Source: an uncultured Aliarcobacter sp. (lineage in GTDB: Bacteria; Campylobacterota; Campylobacteria; Campylobacterales; Arcobacteraceae). From it: DNA of 14,914 nucleotides. The stretch covers positions 1 through 14,914 of the forward strand of contig CANRCH010000030.1 in the NCBI GenBank assembly GCA_947629065.1, in the 5' to 3' direction. A program made the translations under genes and the position numbers. The notes beneath the pieces were generated by a model, which was not told where the DNA came from, did not search any database, and saw only the letters and a program-made list of their open reading frames with translations. Each line of letters starts with the position of its first letter. Position 1 is the stretch's first letter. Of this stretch, positions 7,722 to 14,914 are shown one piece after another.

Positions 7722-8540
7722 TTATGACTCCTTATTATTCGTAAATACCAAAGTAACCCACTCATTTTTGTGGATTCTTGTTTCTAGTTTTAAATCATTA
7801 AATTTTTTTAAGATTTTATCTTCATGTTTATCTAAAATACCAGAAAGAATAAGTTTTGCATTAGATTTTAAAACTTTTTTCAAATCACTTGCTATCATTA
7901 GAAGTACATCTGCAACAATATTTGCTACAACTACATCATAAGTGTTTTTTGTGCTATTTACTGAACCTATCCAAAAGTTATTAAATTTTGAACTATTTAG
8001 TTCAAAGTTAGATTTTGTGCTAATTAAACAAACTTCATCAGTATCACAAATATCTACAACTGCACCCTTTTTAGCACTAGCAATTGCTAAAATTCCACTT
8101 CCAGTTCCAACATCAAGTAATGTATCATCTTTTTTCACAAACTCATCAATAGCTTCAAGACAAGAAGATGTTGTTTCGTGATGTCCTGATCCAAATGCAA
8201 GTGCTGGGTCTATTATAATATCAATCTTTCCATCTTTTTTTTCAAGCCAAGAAGGTCTTATATAAAAACTTCCAACTTCAACAGCTTTTATAGAGTTTTG
8301 ATACTCTTTAATCCAATCTATATTCTCTTTTTCTTCATGTGAAATTTCGCATTTTATATTTAATGCTTCACTAAATTGTAGAACACCATCTTTTATATCT
8401 TCTAAGCTCTCTTCGCTTCTTATTATGATTACACCATCGTTCTCTTCAATAGCATCATCAACTAATGATTCAATTAAATCTAGAAAAAGTTCAAATTGAT
8501 TATCAGGTTTTATACTTAATTCAAAATAGTATTTAGACAA
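7722..8540 (-). CDS. prmA: Ribosomal protein L11 methyltransferase
   Basis: The enzyme uses S-adenosylmethionine to methylate lysines and the N-terminus of ribosomal protein L11. The 272 residues comprise an N-terminal substrate-recognition domain (about 1-85) and a class I methyltransferase domain. DPALAFGSGHHETT at 111-124 is the PrmA hallmark loop, LDVGTGSGILAI at 142-153 is the AdoMet-binding motif I, and the ANI segment (206-208) is motif IV. The start is TTG at 8540: AAGGAA (8550-8545) lies just upstream and there is no in-frame Met until residue 215, so TTG is needed. It follows dusB by 77 bp, a gap containing a plausible promoter, and runs directly into ftsH. Confidence 0.93.
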   Translation of the reverse strand: MSKYYFELSIKPDNQFELFLDLIESLVDDAIEENDGVIIIRSEESLEDIKDGVLQFSEALNIKCEISHEEKENIDWIKEYQNSIKAVEVGSFYIRPSWLEKKDGKIDIIIDPALAFGSGHHETTSSCLEAIDEFVKKDDTLLDVGTGSGILAIASAKKGAVVDICDTDEVCLISTKSNFELNSSKFNNFWIGSVNSTKNTYDVVVANIVADVLLMIASDLKKVLKSNAKLILSGILDKHEDKILKKFNDLKLETRIHKNEWVTLVFTNNKES

Positions 8541-8604
8541 AAATTTCCTTTATTAATAAAAATTTTCTTTTAAAAATGTAACATTTTATCTAAATAACTT
8601 TTGA

Positions 8605-8634
8605 ATTATATTAAATTTTAAAAAAAGCTTTCAA
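8605..8634 (-). promoter_or_regulatory. Likely promoter for prmA-ftsH
   Basis: On the minus strand TTGAAA (8634-8629) and TATAAT (8610-8605) are 18 bp apart, overlapping the last codons of dusB. The -10 lies 64 bp before the prmA start. It would let prmA-ftsH be expressed separately from dusB, although readthrough from dusB is also likely because no strong terminator intervenes. Confidence 0.5.
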
Positions 8635-9550
8635 TTAGATCTCTCATAACTTTTACATCTGTAACTCTGTTTACAAGATCTCTAAATTCATTTGCTCCTG
8701 TGTAGCCTTTTGAGTAGGCATGTAGTAGTTTTCTAAAGATTATAGCACCAAAATCTCCATGGTACTCTATCATCTTATCGTAGTGTTCAAGAATTATCTC
8801 TTTTTTTATATCATTGCTTATATCTTCAATTTGGTGTTTTAATTGGTAAAAAACCCAAGGTTTTCCAATAGCACCTCGTCCTATCATAACTCCATCTGCT
8901 TTTGTATATTCTAAAACCTCTTTTGCTTTTGCATAATCTTTTATATCACCATTTGCAATAACAGGAATACTAACAGCTGCTTTTAGTTGTCTAATTGCTT
9001 CATAATCAACTGGTGCTTTATATTTTCCTGCTCTTGTTCTTCCATGAACTGAAACAAAATCAACTCCACAAGCTTCAACTGCTTTTCCTATTTCAACAGG
9101 GATTTTTTCATTTACTCCAATTCTAACTTTTGCACTAGTGAACTCTTTTTTTGAGTATTTTTTAACTGTACTTAAAATCTCTTCAAGTTTTTTTAAATCT
9201 CCAAGAAGATTTGATCCACTTCCATGATTAAAAACTTTTGGTGCAGGACATCCACAGTTTAAATCAATTCCATCAATACCTTCAACATCATTTAAAATCT
9301 CCACAGCTTCTCTTACAAGTTCGGGTTTGTTTCCTGCAATTTGTACAAAATATGGGTCTTCACTTGGAGATTTTTCTACCATTTTTAAAGTTCTTACACT
9401 TTTATATACAAGTGCATTTGAACTTATCATTTCTGAAATTGTAACATCTGCACCAAATTTTTTTACAACACTTCTAAAAGGCAAATCTGTATATCCTGCA
9501 AGTGGTGCAAGAACTACAAGTGGTTTACTAAAATCTAATTTTTTACTCAT
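8618..9550 (-). CDS. dusB: tRNA-dihydrouridine synthase (DusB-like)
   Basis: This is a flavoenzyme that reduces specific uridines in tRNA to dihydrouridine using NADPH. The 310-residue chain is a TIM barrel with a C-terminal helical domain. LAPLAGYTDLPFR at 14-26 is the FMN-binding start of the barrel. DLNCGCPAPKV at 96-106 carries the catalytic Cys (C101). VHGRTRAGKY at 168-177 and ANGDI at 199-203 are further FMN/active-site segments, and MIGRGAIGKPW at 222-232 is the phosphate-binding loop. Length and motifs fit the DusB group, but the exact Dus subtype and tRNA position cannot be fixed by eye. The ATG overlaps the stop of the upstream membrane-protein gene by one base (TAATG), implying translational coupling. 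Confidence 0.92.
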   Translation of the reverse strand: MSKKLDFSKPLVVLAPLAGYTDLPFRSVVKKFGADVTISEMISSNALVYKSVRTLKMVEKSPSEDPYFVQIAGNKPELVREAVEILNDVEGIDGIDLNCGCPAPKVFNHGSGSNLLGDLKKLEEILSTVKKYSKKEFTSAKVRIGVNEKIPVEIGKAVEACGVDFVSVHGRTRAGKYKAPVDYEAIRQLKAAVSIPVIANGDIKDYAKAKEVLEYTKADGVMIGRGAIGKPWVFYQLKHQIEDISNDIKKEIILEHYDKMIEYHGDFGAIIFRKLLHAYSKGYTGANEFRDLVNRVTDVKVMRDLIESFF

Positions 9551-10563
9551 TATTTAAACGATAATTCCTCTAATGTATAATTTTTTCCAACTTCTCTTAA
9601 GTCTAAAAGTGCTTTAAATGAACTGAACTCATTTGCTTTTGTTCCAGCTATTGTATCTCTTACTTTATCCATCATCTCAAATTCACATAAAACAAATAAG
9701 TATGCAACTGTTGCTTCTTCGTTGTTATTTGATAGTTTTTCAAATAAAGAGATTAATTTATCAGGGTCAAGAGTTCCTTTGTATGTTTTAGCTAATCTTA
9801 TATAATCTTCTTTTGTGAAGTTTAATGATTTAACAATCTCAATTAATTCATCATTATCAAATCCAAACTCACTATTTTCCATATCTTTTTTAAATAAATC
9901 ACAAGCTATTTCTTTATCTAAAGTGATATTTTTATAGATTTTTTTGATTGTTGTCATACTTTTTTCATTTAAAACATTTTTAAATGCATGTTTTACAACA
10001 TCAGCATCATAGTTTTCTGCTTTTTTAACAACATCAACTGCAAAATCAATTTGCGCATCAATTTTATTTAAAAGATTTTGTTTTGCTAAAGAAGAGTTTT
10101 CATCAAATTTAATCTCTTTTTCATTTAAATATTTTCCATCTTTTACATCTTTTATAGATGATATAATTGAATTTAACTCTTCATTACTTGAAGAGAAGTT
10201 TCCATCTTTTACACTAATTTCAACTTGATTTAAAACATTTGAAATCTCTTTAAATTTCTTTGTTTTGAATTTTACTTTATTATTTTTTCCTAGTAATTTT
10301 GATTTTATTAAATCAATTGTTGAGTCCAAATCACTATTTATTAGTTTTTGTTTTATTACTTTTAACAATCCATAGAATATTATGTGTAAATAAGTAGCTA
10401 ATATAACTATAATTAAAGGTAAAACAACCCAAACAGCAACTGGTAATGTAGAACTATAATCAAAGAAACTAATAGTATAATCACCTAACTCTAAACTAAA
10501 CAGATAACCAAAAACAACTAATACAAAAAGTATTGTTACTGCAATATAAGCTTTAAGACCCAT
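9550..10563 (-). CDS. Uncharacterised membrane protein with two N-terminal helices
   Basis: I do not recognise the family of this 337-residue protein. Two strong membrane helices (about 5-24 and 41-66) flank a short loop. A Lys-rich segment (67-104) follows, then about 230 residues of charged, mostly helical, probably cytoplasmic sequence. The N-terminal layout resembles LapA-type (DUF1049) membrane anchors, with the second helix preceded by LPVAVW, but this is a visual analogy only. The C-terminal half (about 205-337) has helix pairs that could be a repeat scaffold. There are no catalytic motifs. The ATG has a good Shine-Dalgarno (AAGGATGAG). The stop overlaps the dusB start as TAATG, so it is co-translated with dusB; a functional tie to tRNA modification need not follow. 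Confidence 0.85.
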   Translation of the reverse strand: MGLKAYIAVTILFVLVVFGYLFSLELGDYTISFFDYSSTLPVAVWVVLPLIIVILATYLHIIFYGLLKVIKQKLINSDLDSTIDLIKSKLLGKNNKVKFKTKKFKEISNVLNQVEISVKDGNFSSSNEELNSIISSIKDVKDGKYLNEKEIKFDENSSLAKQNLLNKIDAQIDFAVDVVKKAENYDADVVKHAFKNVLNEKSMTTIKKIYKNITLDKEIACDLFKKDMENSEFGFDNDELIEIVKSLNFTKEDYIRLAKTYKGTLDPDKLISLFEKLSNNNEEATVAYLFVLCEFEMMDKVRDTIAGTKANEFSSFKALLDLREVGKNYTLEELSFK

Positions 10564-10596
10564 TATCTCATCCTTTTTTTACTTTAAACTTCATCG

Positions 10597-10602
10597 ATTA
10601 TA
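10597..10602 (-). promoter_or_regulatory. Possible -10 for the membrane protein-dusB run
   Basis: TATAAT on the minus strand, preceded by TG, lies 33 bp upstream of the membrane protein's ATG in the short gap after rlmH. No -35 is seen, and the upstream DNA is AT-only. The position is good for a promoter serving the genes downstream. Confidence 0.45.
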
Positions 10603-10618
10603 CATAAATTATAATAAA

Positions 10619-11074
10619 TTATTTATGATATGGATGATTATTTATTACGCTTAATCCTCTAAAAATCTGTTCACACAAAACTAAACAGGCTAATTTATGT
10701 GCAAAAGTTAGATTACTTAAAGAGATTACATCATCAAATCTATTTAAAAAATCTCTTTGAAAACCGTAAGCACCACCTATAAAGAAATTAACTTCCATTC
10801 TGTTTTCTATTAAATTTGCAAACTTATAAGTATCTAGTGGTTTTCCAAGAACATCAAGTGCTACATTATAACCTTTTAAATATGGTTCATAGGTTTTTGT
10901 ATATAGTTCTTGAGACTCTTTTTCTCCAATTGTTTGTGCTTTTGCAATATCTTTATTAAATATATAGAAAATCTGCACTTTTGCAAATTTACTAGACATT
11001 TTTATAAAATCTTGGATTAATATATCGTAGTTATCTTTTGATGGTTTTAAAATTGTGTAGATATTTATTTTCAT
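10619..11074 (-). CDS. rlmH: 23S rRNA (pseudouridine1915-N3)-methyltransferase
   Basis: RlmH is a small SPOUT-class methyltransferase that modifies pseudouridine 1915 in helix 69 of 23S rRNA, acting on assembled 70S ribosomes. At 151 residues it is close to the usual 155. The AdoMet-binding trefoil knot is visible as FIGGAYGF at 98-105 (family: IGGxxG) and SLSNLTFAHKLACL at 118-131. The invariant C-terminus NNHPYHK (145-151) is complete. The N-terminus MKINIYTI matches the family start, so the ATG at 11074 is right. It begins only 8 bp after the accD terminator hairpin and has no Shine-Dalgarno in that short T-rich stretch. Expression therefore depends on terminator readthrough or on a promoter inside the end of accD. 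Confidence 0.93.
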   Translation of the reverse strand: MKINIYTILKPSKDNYDILIQDFIKMSSKFAKVQIFYIFNKDIAKAQTIGEKESQELYTKTYEPYLKGYNVALDVLGKPLDTYKFANLIENRMEVNFFIGGAYGFQRDFLNRFDDVISLSNLTFAHKLACLVLCEQIFRGLSVINNHPYHK

Positions 11075-11082
11075 ATAAAAGA

Positions 11083-11106
11083 AAAAAAGCTTAAAAAAGC
11101 TTTTTT
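11083..11106 (-). terminator. Intrinsic terminator after accD
   Basis: A perfect 10-bp stem (AAAAAAGCTT at 11083-11092 with AAGCTTTTTT at 11097-11106) surrounds a four-base loop. On the minus strand it is followed by more T (the run continues TTTTTTTCTTTT), giving a proper U-tract. It starts 2 bp after the accD stop. Confidence 0.85.
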
Positions 11107-11108
11107 AT

Positions 11109-11990
11109 TTAAGAGATTTGCTCTTCTTTGATAGAGTCATCTTTAAATATAGTTAATAAATCAGAAAGAGTTTTTTTCATCTCTCTTCTGTTTACAACCA
11201 TATCAATTGAACCTTTTTCAAGTAAAAATTCTGCTCTTTGGAAACCTTCAGGTAAATCAGCACCAATAGTTTGTTTAATTACTCTTTGTCCTGCAAATCC
11301 GATTAAAGCACCAGGTTCTGCAATAATAATATCACCTAAAAATGCAAATGAAGCAGAAACTCCACCCATTGTTGGGTCTGTTAAGATTGATATATATGGT
11401 AGATTGTGGCTATCTAGTTTTTTTAATGCTGCACTTGTTTTTGCCATTTGCATTAAAGCAAAAGTTGATTCTTGCATTCTAGCACCACCAGATGCTGATA
11501 CAATAATCACACCTTGATTTTTTTTTATTGCACGATTAACTGCTCTTACTATTTTTTCGCCCTCAACACTACCTAAACTTCCACCCATAAAAGCAAAATC
11601 AAAAACTACAAGTTGTACAGGAATACCGTTTATTGTACACTCTCCACTTATAGCTGAAGATGGTCTTCCTGTTTTAGAAACACCCTCTTCTACTCTTTTT
11701 TTATATGATGCTTTATCAACAAATTTTAAAGGGTCATTTGGTTTTAGATTTCCATCAAACTCTACAAAGCTATTTTCATCTGCAAGAATTTCTATTCTTC
11801 TATTTGCTCCAACTCTTAAGTGAAAACTACATTTTGGGCAAACATTTTCTTGAACTTCAACCTCTTTATAGAACATTAAAGCACTACAAGATGGACACTT
11901 TATCCAGTGACTTGGTGCATCTTTTTTTGTTGCTTGTTCTTTATTTTTGTTGTCAAATGAAATCTTGCTAAATAGGTTTCTTAAATCCAT
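11109..11990 (-). CDS. accD: Acetyl-CoA carboxylase carboxyltransferase beta subunit
   Basis: AccD pairs with AccA to transfer carboxyl from carboxybiotin to acetyl-CoA, making malonyl-CoA for fatty acid synthesis. The 293-residue chain has the diagnostic N-terminal zinc ribbon with Cys at 32, 35, 51 and 54 (CPSC and CPKC). A crotonase-fold carboxyltransferase domain follows, with FMGGSLGSVEGEK at 134-146, SASGGARMQES at 165-175, the glycine-rich GGVSAS at 209-214 and GFAGQRVI at 231-238. Length is normal for AccD. The ATG is preceded by AAAGGAG at 8 nt. accA is not nearby, as is common. It lies just downstream of metK with a short gap and ends in a strong terminator. Confidence 0.96.
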   Translation of the reverse strand: MDLRNLFSKISFDNKNKEQATKKDAPSHWIKCPSCSALMFYKEVEVQENVCPKCSFHLRVGANRRIEILADENSFVEFDGNLKPNDPLKFVDKASYKKRVEEGVSKTGRPSSAISGECTINGIPVQLVVFDFAFMGGSLGSVEGEKIVRAVNRAIKKNQGVIIVSASGGARMQESTFALMQMAKTSAALKKLDSHNLPYISILTDPTMGGVSASFAFLGDIIIAEPGALIGFAGQRVIKQTIGADLPEGFQRAEFLLEKGSIDMVVNRREMKKTLSDLLTIFKDDSIKEEQIS

Positions 11991-12016
11991 TTCAAATTCT
12001 CCTTTTTAAAAGCTAT

Positions 12017-12022
12017 ATTATA
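12017..12022 (-). promoter_or_regulatory. Possible -10 for accD
   Basis: TATAAT on the minus strand sits in the metK-accD gap, 26 bp upstream of the accD ATG and just before its Shine-Dalgarno region. There is no recognisable -35 box. It is a plausible local promoter, but accD could equally be read through from metK, since no hairpin separates them. Confidence 0.4.
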
Positions 12023-12023
12023 G

Positions 12024-13232
12024 TTAAATATTTTTAAACTTATCTAATTCGTCCAGTTTTTCCCATGGATAATCAGGCTGTCCAACTTGCCCTCTTGCAG
12101 CTACATCTGCATAAAGAAATGTTGTAGAACTTGGTTTATCTAGTGCAAATTTATCTGTAATCCATTTTGGAGTTAATGCAAAGTTTTCCATTACAAAGCT
12201 AGATAAAACATCATCATTGTGTTTTGTATATGTTCCCATTGTATCAACTGCAACAGAAGTTGGTCGTGCAACTCCAATAGCATAAGAGATTTGTACAATT
12301 GCTTTTTTTGCTAATCCAGAAGCCACTATATGTTTTGCAATCCATCGTGCAGCATATAATCCACTTCTATCAACTTTTGTATAATCTTTACTACTTTGTG
12401 CTCCACCACCAATTGGTGCATATCCACCAAAACTATCAACAATTAGTTTTCTTCCTGTTAATCCACTATCGTGTAAAGATGAGTGATTTACATATCTTCC
12501 TGTTGGGTTTATATGAATTATTGTGCTATTTTTATCATATAATTTATCAGGAAGTCCTGCATTATCAATTAAATCTTGAATAATAGCTCTTACTTCTTCA
12601 ATTTTTAGATTTTCATTTGAAGGTGCTGAAACTACAATTGTATGAATTTTTTGTGGAAGACAATTTTCAAAATTCTCTTTTGTTCCATAATCAACTGTAA
12701 CTTGAGTTTTAATATCAACTCCAAATTTATCTTTGTTTTTTAGTGCATAATCATAAACTGTATCGCTTAATCTTCTTGCATAAACAATGGCTGCAGGCAT
12801 AAATTCAGCTGCTTCATTTGAAGCAAATCCAAACATAATACCTTGATCTCCAGCTCCAATTTCACCTGTTTTTTGATCAACTCCTTGACTAATATCTGGG
12901 CTTTGTTGATTTAGTAAAACTTGAACTTTTACATCATCTGGGTGAAGTGCTTGTTCTTTTGAAAATGCACCCTTTCCGTCATATCCGATTTTTGCTAATG
13001 CATTTAAAACTATATTTTCATAATCTTCTTGACTTAATTTTGCATTTGATTTTACTTCACCACCAATAACAACATGTTTTCCAGCTACAAAAACTTCACT
13101 TGCAACTCTGCTGTTACTATCTTCAATTATTAGCCTATCAACTATTGAATCTGCAATAATATCTGCACACTTATCAGGGTGACCTGGGCTTACTACTTCA
13201 CTTGTAAATAAATATTGTGATTTTTTTTCCAT
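12024..13232 (-). CDS. metK: S-adenosylmethionine synthase
   Basis: MetK makes S-adenosylmethionine from methionine and ATP; prmA and rlmH in this window use that product. From the chosen start it is 402 residues. EVVSPGHPDK at 12-21 carries the conserved active-site His, GAGDQGIMFGF at 126-136 is the adenosine-binding motif, and GGGAQSSKDYTKVDRS at 275-290 is the phosphate-binding loop. I place the start at the ATG at 13232: AAGGATGG lies 8 nt upstream, and MEKKSQYLFTSE aligns with the usual N-terminus. Two more in-frame ATGs exist, at 13244 and 13298. The longest form would add 22 residues encoded by a repeat that is read in two different frames, and it has no good Shine-Dalgarno. No SAM riboswitch was recognised upstream. 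Confidence 0.94.
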   Translation of the reverse strand: MEKKSQYLFTSEVVSPGHPDKCADIIADSIVDRLIIEDSNSRVASEVFVAGKHVVIGGEVKSNAKLSQEDYENIVLNALAKIGYDGKGAFSKEQALHPDDVKVQVLLNQQSPDISQGVDQKTGEIGAGDQGIMFGFASNEAAEFMPAAIVYARRLSDTVYDYALKNKDKFGVDIKTQVTVDYGTKENFENCLPQKIHTIVVSAPSNENLKIEEVRAIIQDLIDNAGLPDKLYDKNSTIIHINPTGRYVNHSSLHDSGLTGRKLIVDSFGGYAPIGGGAQSSKDYTKVDRSGLYAARWIAKHIVASGLAKKAIVQISYAIGVARPTSVAVDTMGTYTKHNDDVLSSFVMENFALTPKWITDKFALDKPSSTTFLYADVAARGQVGQPDYPWEKLDELDKFKNI

Positions 13233-13233
13233 T

Positions 13234-13297
13234 TTGTTTTCCATCCTTTGTTTTCCACAAGCTTTTGCTTGAATTGTTTTCCATCCTTTGTTTTCCA
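13234..13297. repeat. Two 24-bp direct repeats around a small hairpin at the metK start
   Basis: Identical 24-bp copies occupy 13234-13257 and 13274-13297, 40 bp apart. Each is itself built from two TGGAAAACAA-like units (minus strand), giving four such units and a degenerate fifth at the metK ATG. The 16-bp spacer contains a small inverted repeat, CAAGC-TTTT-GCTTG (13258-13271). The period of 40 is not a multiple of three, so the copies fall in different reading frames. Each copy carries an AAGGATGG segment that can act as a Shine-Dalgarno or supply an ATG. Confidence 0.9.
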
Positions 13298-13373
13298 TTT
13301 AAAAAGTTCTTTTTATAAGAAATTAAAATAAAATATAAAGAATTATTTTTCTTAATGTATTAAATTTTTAAGA

Positions 13374-13400
13374 AAAAGTTTGTAATTTTATCAAACCTTT
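13374..13400 (-). terminator. Terminator after glmS
   Basis: On the minus strand AAAGGTTTG (13400-13392) pairs with CAAACTTTT (13382-13374), with one G-U pair and a nine-base loop. TTCTT follows. It lies 15 bp downstream of the glmS stop and fits a weak, AT-rich intrinsic terminator. Confidence 0.6.
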
Positions 13401-13415
13401 TCTTTATTTATCTTT

Positions 13416-14914
13416 TTATTCTACTGTTACAGATTTTGCAAGATTTCTTGGCATATCTACATCATTTTTAAGTCTTATTGATATTTCCATAGATAAAAGT
13501 TGAAGGGCAATTAACATCTCAAAAAACTCTAGCATATAGTGATTGCACTCATTTATTTTTATAAAATCATCTGCAAGTTCAAAAGAAGCTGAAGATATTG
13601 CACAAATTGTACTATCTCTAGCACTAAGTTCTTCTACATTTGATTTTATTTTATCATATAGCAAAGTTTTTGGCATAAGTGCTATTGTAAAAAGCTCTGG
13701 ATCTGCAAGTGCAATAGGACCGTGTTTCATCTCACCTGCTGGATAACCTTCAGCGTGTAAATATGAAATCTCTTTTAATTTTAAAGCACCTTCAAGGGCA
13801 AGTGGATAGAAAATATCTCTTCCAATAAAGAAAAATCCGTGTCCATGTAAATATCTTTTTGATAATCTTTTTGCTTTTTCGTGGATATTTTCATAAACTT
13901 TTAAAGCCTTTGGAACTTCTCTTAAAGTTTTTATCTCATTTTCTAAAAAAGAAGCAGAAACACTATTTTTTATCTTTGCAAAATAAAGGCTAAGCATCCA
14001 TAAAACAACAGTTTGAGTAGAAAATGCCTTTGTAGAAGCAACTCCTTTTTCAATTCCAGCTCTTGTTAAAATAGTAAAATCTGCAACTCTTGTCATTGAA
14101 GAGTTGTCCACATTACAAATAACCAAAGTTTTAAGTCCAGCTGCTTTTGCAATTTTTAAAGCTTCTAAAGTATCAGCTGTTTCTCCACTTTGGGAAATTA
14201 CCACAAAAAGAGTATCAGGTGTTAAAAGTGGCTCTTTGTATCTAAATTCACTTGCAACTTCAATCGAACACTTTATTTTTGAAATTCTCTCAAACAGATA
14301 TGAAGATGTAAGTCCTGCGTGATATGAAGTCCCACAAGCACAAATTTTAATCTCAGAAATTCCATCTAAAATTGCACTATTTATTTCATCAAAACTTATC
14401 TCACTATCTTTAATACGACCAAGCATAGTATCACTTACAACAACACTTTGCTCATAAATCTCTTTTTCCATAAAATATCTATAACCCTCTTTTTGGGCAC
14501 TTTGTTTAGATGTAGGAAGTTTTGACCAAGTTATATTTTTAGAAAAAAACTCTATACCATTTTTACTTGCAACTCCACCAACTCTATCATCAAGATAGAC
14601 AACATCACTAGCAAGTCCAATAAGTGCTGAATCAGACGATGCAAATAAAACCTCATCTTTTTCAAGTCCCTTTGCCACAATCATTGGGCTTCCTAGCTTA
14701 TAGAAAAATATTTTTTCTGGCTCATCTTTTGTGATTAATAATATCGCATAAGCACCTTCAAGTCGCTCAATCGTTTTTTGAAAAGCCTTTGTAGAGTCTT
14801 TTAAAGAGTTATTGTAGTATTCAAAAAGATGAACTATAACTTCTGTATCTGTTTGCGAAACAAAATTGTGTCCAAGTGCGACTAACTCATCTTTTAGCTC
14901 TTTGTAATTTTCTA
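13416..14914 (-). CDS. glmS: Glutamine-fructose-6-phosphate aminotransferase, N-terminus off the window
   Basis: GlmS converts fructose-6-phosphate and glutamine to glucosamine-6-phosphate, the first step to UDP-GlcNAc for peptidoglycan and LPS. The frame is open to the right edge and gives 498 residues, so about 100 N-terminal residues, including the catalytic Cys of the glutaminase domain, lie outside. The visible glutaminase remnant has FVSQTDTEVIVHLF and LEGAYAILLI. The first SIS domain has CGTSYHAGL and ISQSGETADTLEAL. AGIEKGVASTKAFSTQ follows, and the second SIS domain includes LKEISYLHAEGYPAGEMKHG. The C-terminus, NLAKSVTVE, is the classical GlmS ending that carries part of the sugar site. 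An internal ATG at 14684 is not the start, since conserved glutaminase sequence continues upstream of it. Confidence 0.96.
   Translation of the reverse strand, partial: ENYKELKDELVALGHNFVSQTDTEVIVHLFEYYNNSLKDSTKAFQKTIERLEGAYAILLITKDEPEKIFFYKLGSPMIVAKGLEKDEVLFASSDSALIGLASDVVYLDDRVGGVASKNGIEFFSKNITWSKLPTSKQSAQKEGYRYFMEKEIYEQSVVVSDTMLGRIKDSEISFDEINSAILDGISEIKICACGTSYHAGLTSSYLFERISKIKCSIEVASEFRYKEPLLTPDTLFVVISQSGETADTLEALKIAKAAGLKTLVICNVDNSSMTRVADFTILTRAGIEKGVASTKAFSTQTVVLWMLSLYFAKIKNSVSASFLENEIKTLREVPKALKVYENIHEKAKRLSKRYLHGHGFFFIGRDIFYPLALEGALKLKEISYLHAEGYPAGEMKHGPIALADPELFTIALMPKTLLYDKIKSNVEELSARDSTICAISSASFELADDFIKINECNHYMLEFFEMLIALQLLSMEISIRLKNDVDMPRNLAKSVTVE

Noticed and set aside
8573..8587. 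Hairpin between dusB and prmA as a terminator
   Set aside because: The stem is only 6 bp (AAAATG/CATTTT) with a 3-base loop and no U-tract. It is too weak to call in such AT-rich DNA.
13234..13297. Direct repeats as a CRISPR array
   Set aside because: There are only two copies, the spacer is 16 bp with its own inverted repeat, and no cas gene is present.
12024..13298. metK starting at the ATG at 13298
   Set aside because: The extra 22 residues come from a repeat read in two frames, do not resemble MetK N-termini, and no Shine-Dalgarno precedes that ATG.
13299..13415. SAM riboswitch upstream of metK
   Set aside because: The 117-bp gap is almost pure AT with short repeats and the glmS terminator. 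No SAM aptamer helices or conserved core bases could be recognised.
13416..14684. glmS as a complete 422-residue gene starting at 14684
   Set aside because: Conserved GlmS glutaminase-domain sequence continues in frame upstream of that ATG to the window edge, so the gene is cut by the window.

Overview
The window is AT-rich, compact chromosomal DNA, most likely from the Arcobacter group of Campylobacterota (genus inferred from gene content, composition and MutS type; not proven). Apart from the last 28 codons of a plus-strand gene at the left edge, every gene is on the minus strand, so transcription runs from right to left. All complete genes look intact, and I see no insertion sequence, prophage, tRNA, rRNA or CRISPR array.

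Read in the direction of transcription, the right part (14914-10619) holds glmS (N-terminus off the window), metK, accD and rlmH. These supply glucosamine-6-phosphate for the cell envelope, S-adenosylmethionine, malonyl-CoA, and a 23S rRNA methylation. Hairpin terminators follow glmS and accD. The start of metK is embedded in an unusual pair of 24-bp direct repeats.

The middle part (10563-5691) is a tightly spaced run: an unrecognised two-helix membrane protein, dusB (tRNA dihydrouridine), prmA (L11 methylation) and ftsH (membrane AAA+ protease). Start and stop codons touch or nearly touch at two of the junctions, and a likely internal promoter precedes prmA.

The left part (5631-113) starts with a near-consensus sigma70 promoter driving a 27-codon leucine-rich leader ORF that is not in a normal gene list, then leuA. 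This has the layout of a leucine attenuator. After a hairpin at the leuA stop come a small thioredoxin-like gene, a CxxCH haem-binding membrane protein, and a large MutS homologue fused to a C-terminal HNH nuclease. That fusion matches the MutS7 type known from Campylobacterota, octocoral mitochondria and giant viruses.

The most interesting items are the unannotated leu leader/attenuator, the MutS-HNH fusion, and the repeat-built 5' end of metK.
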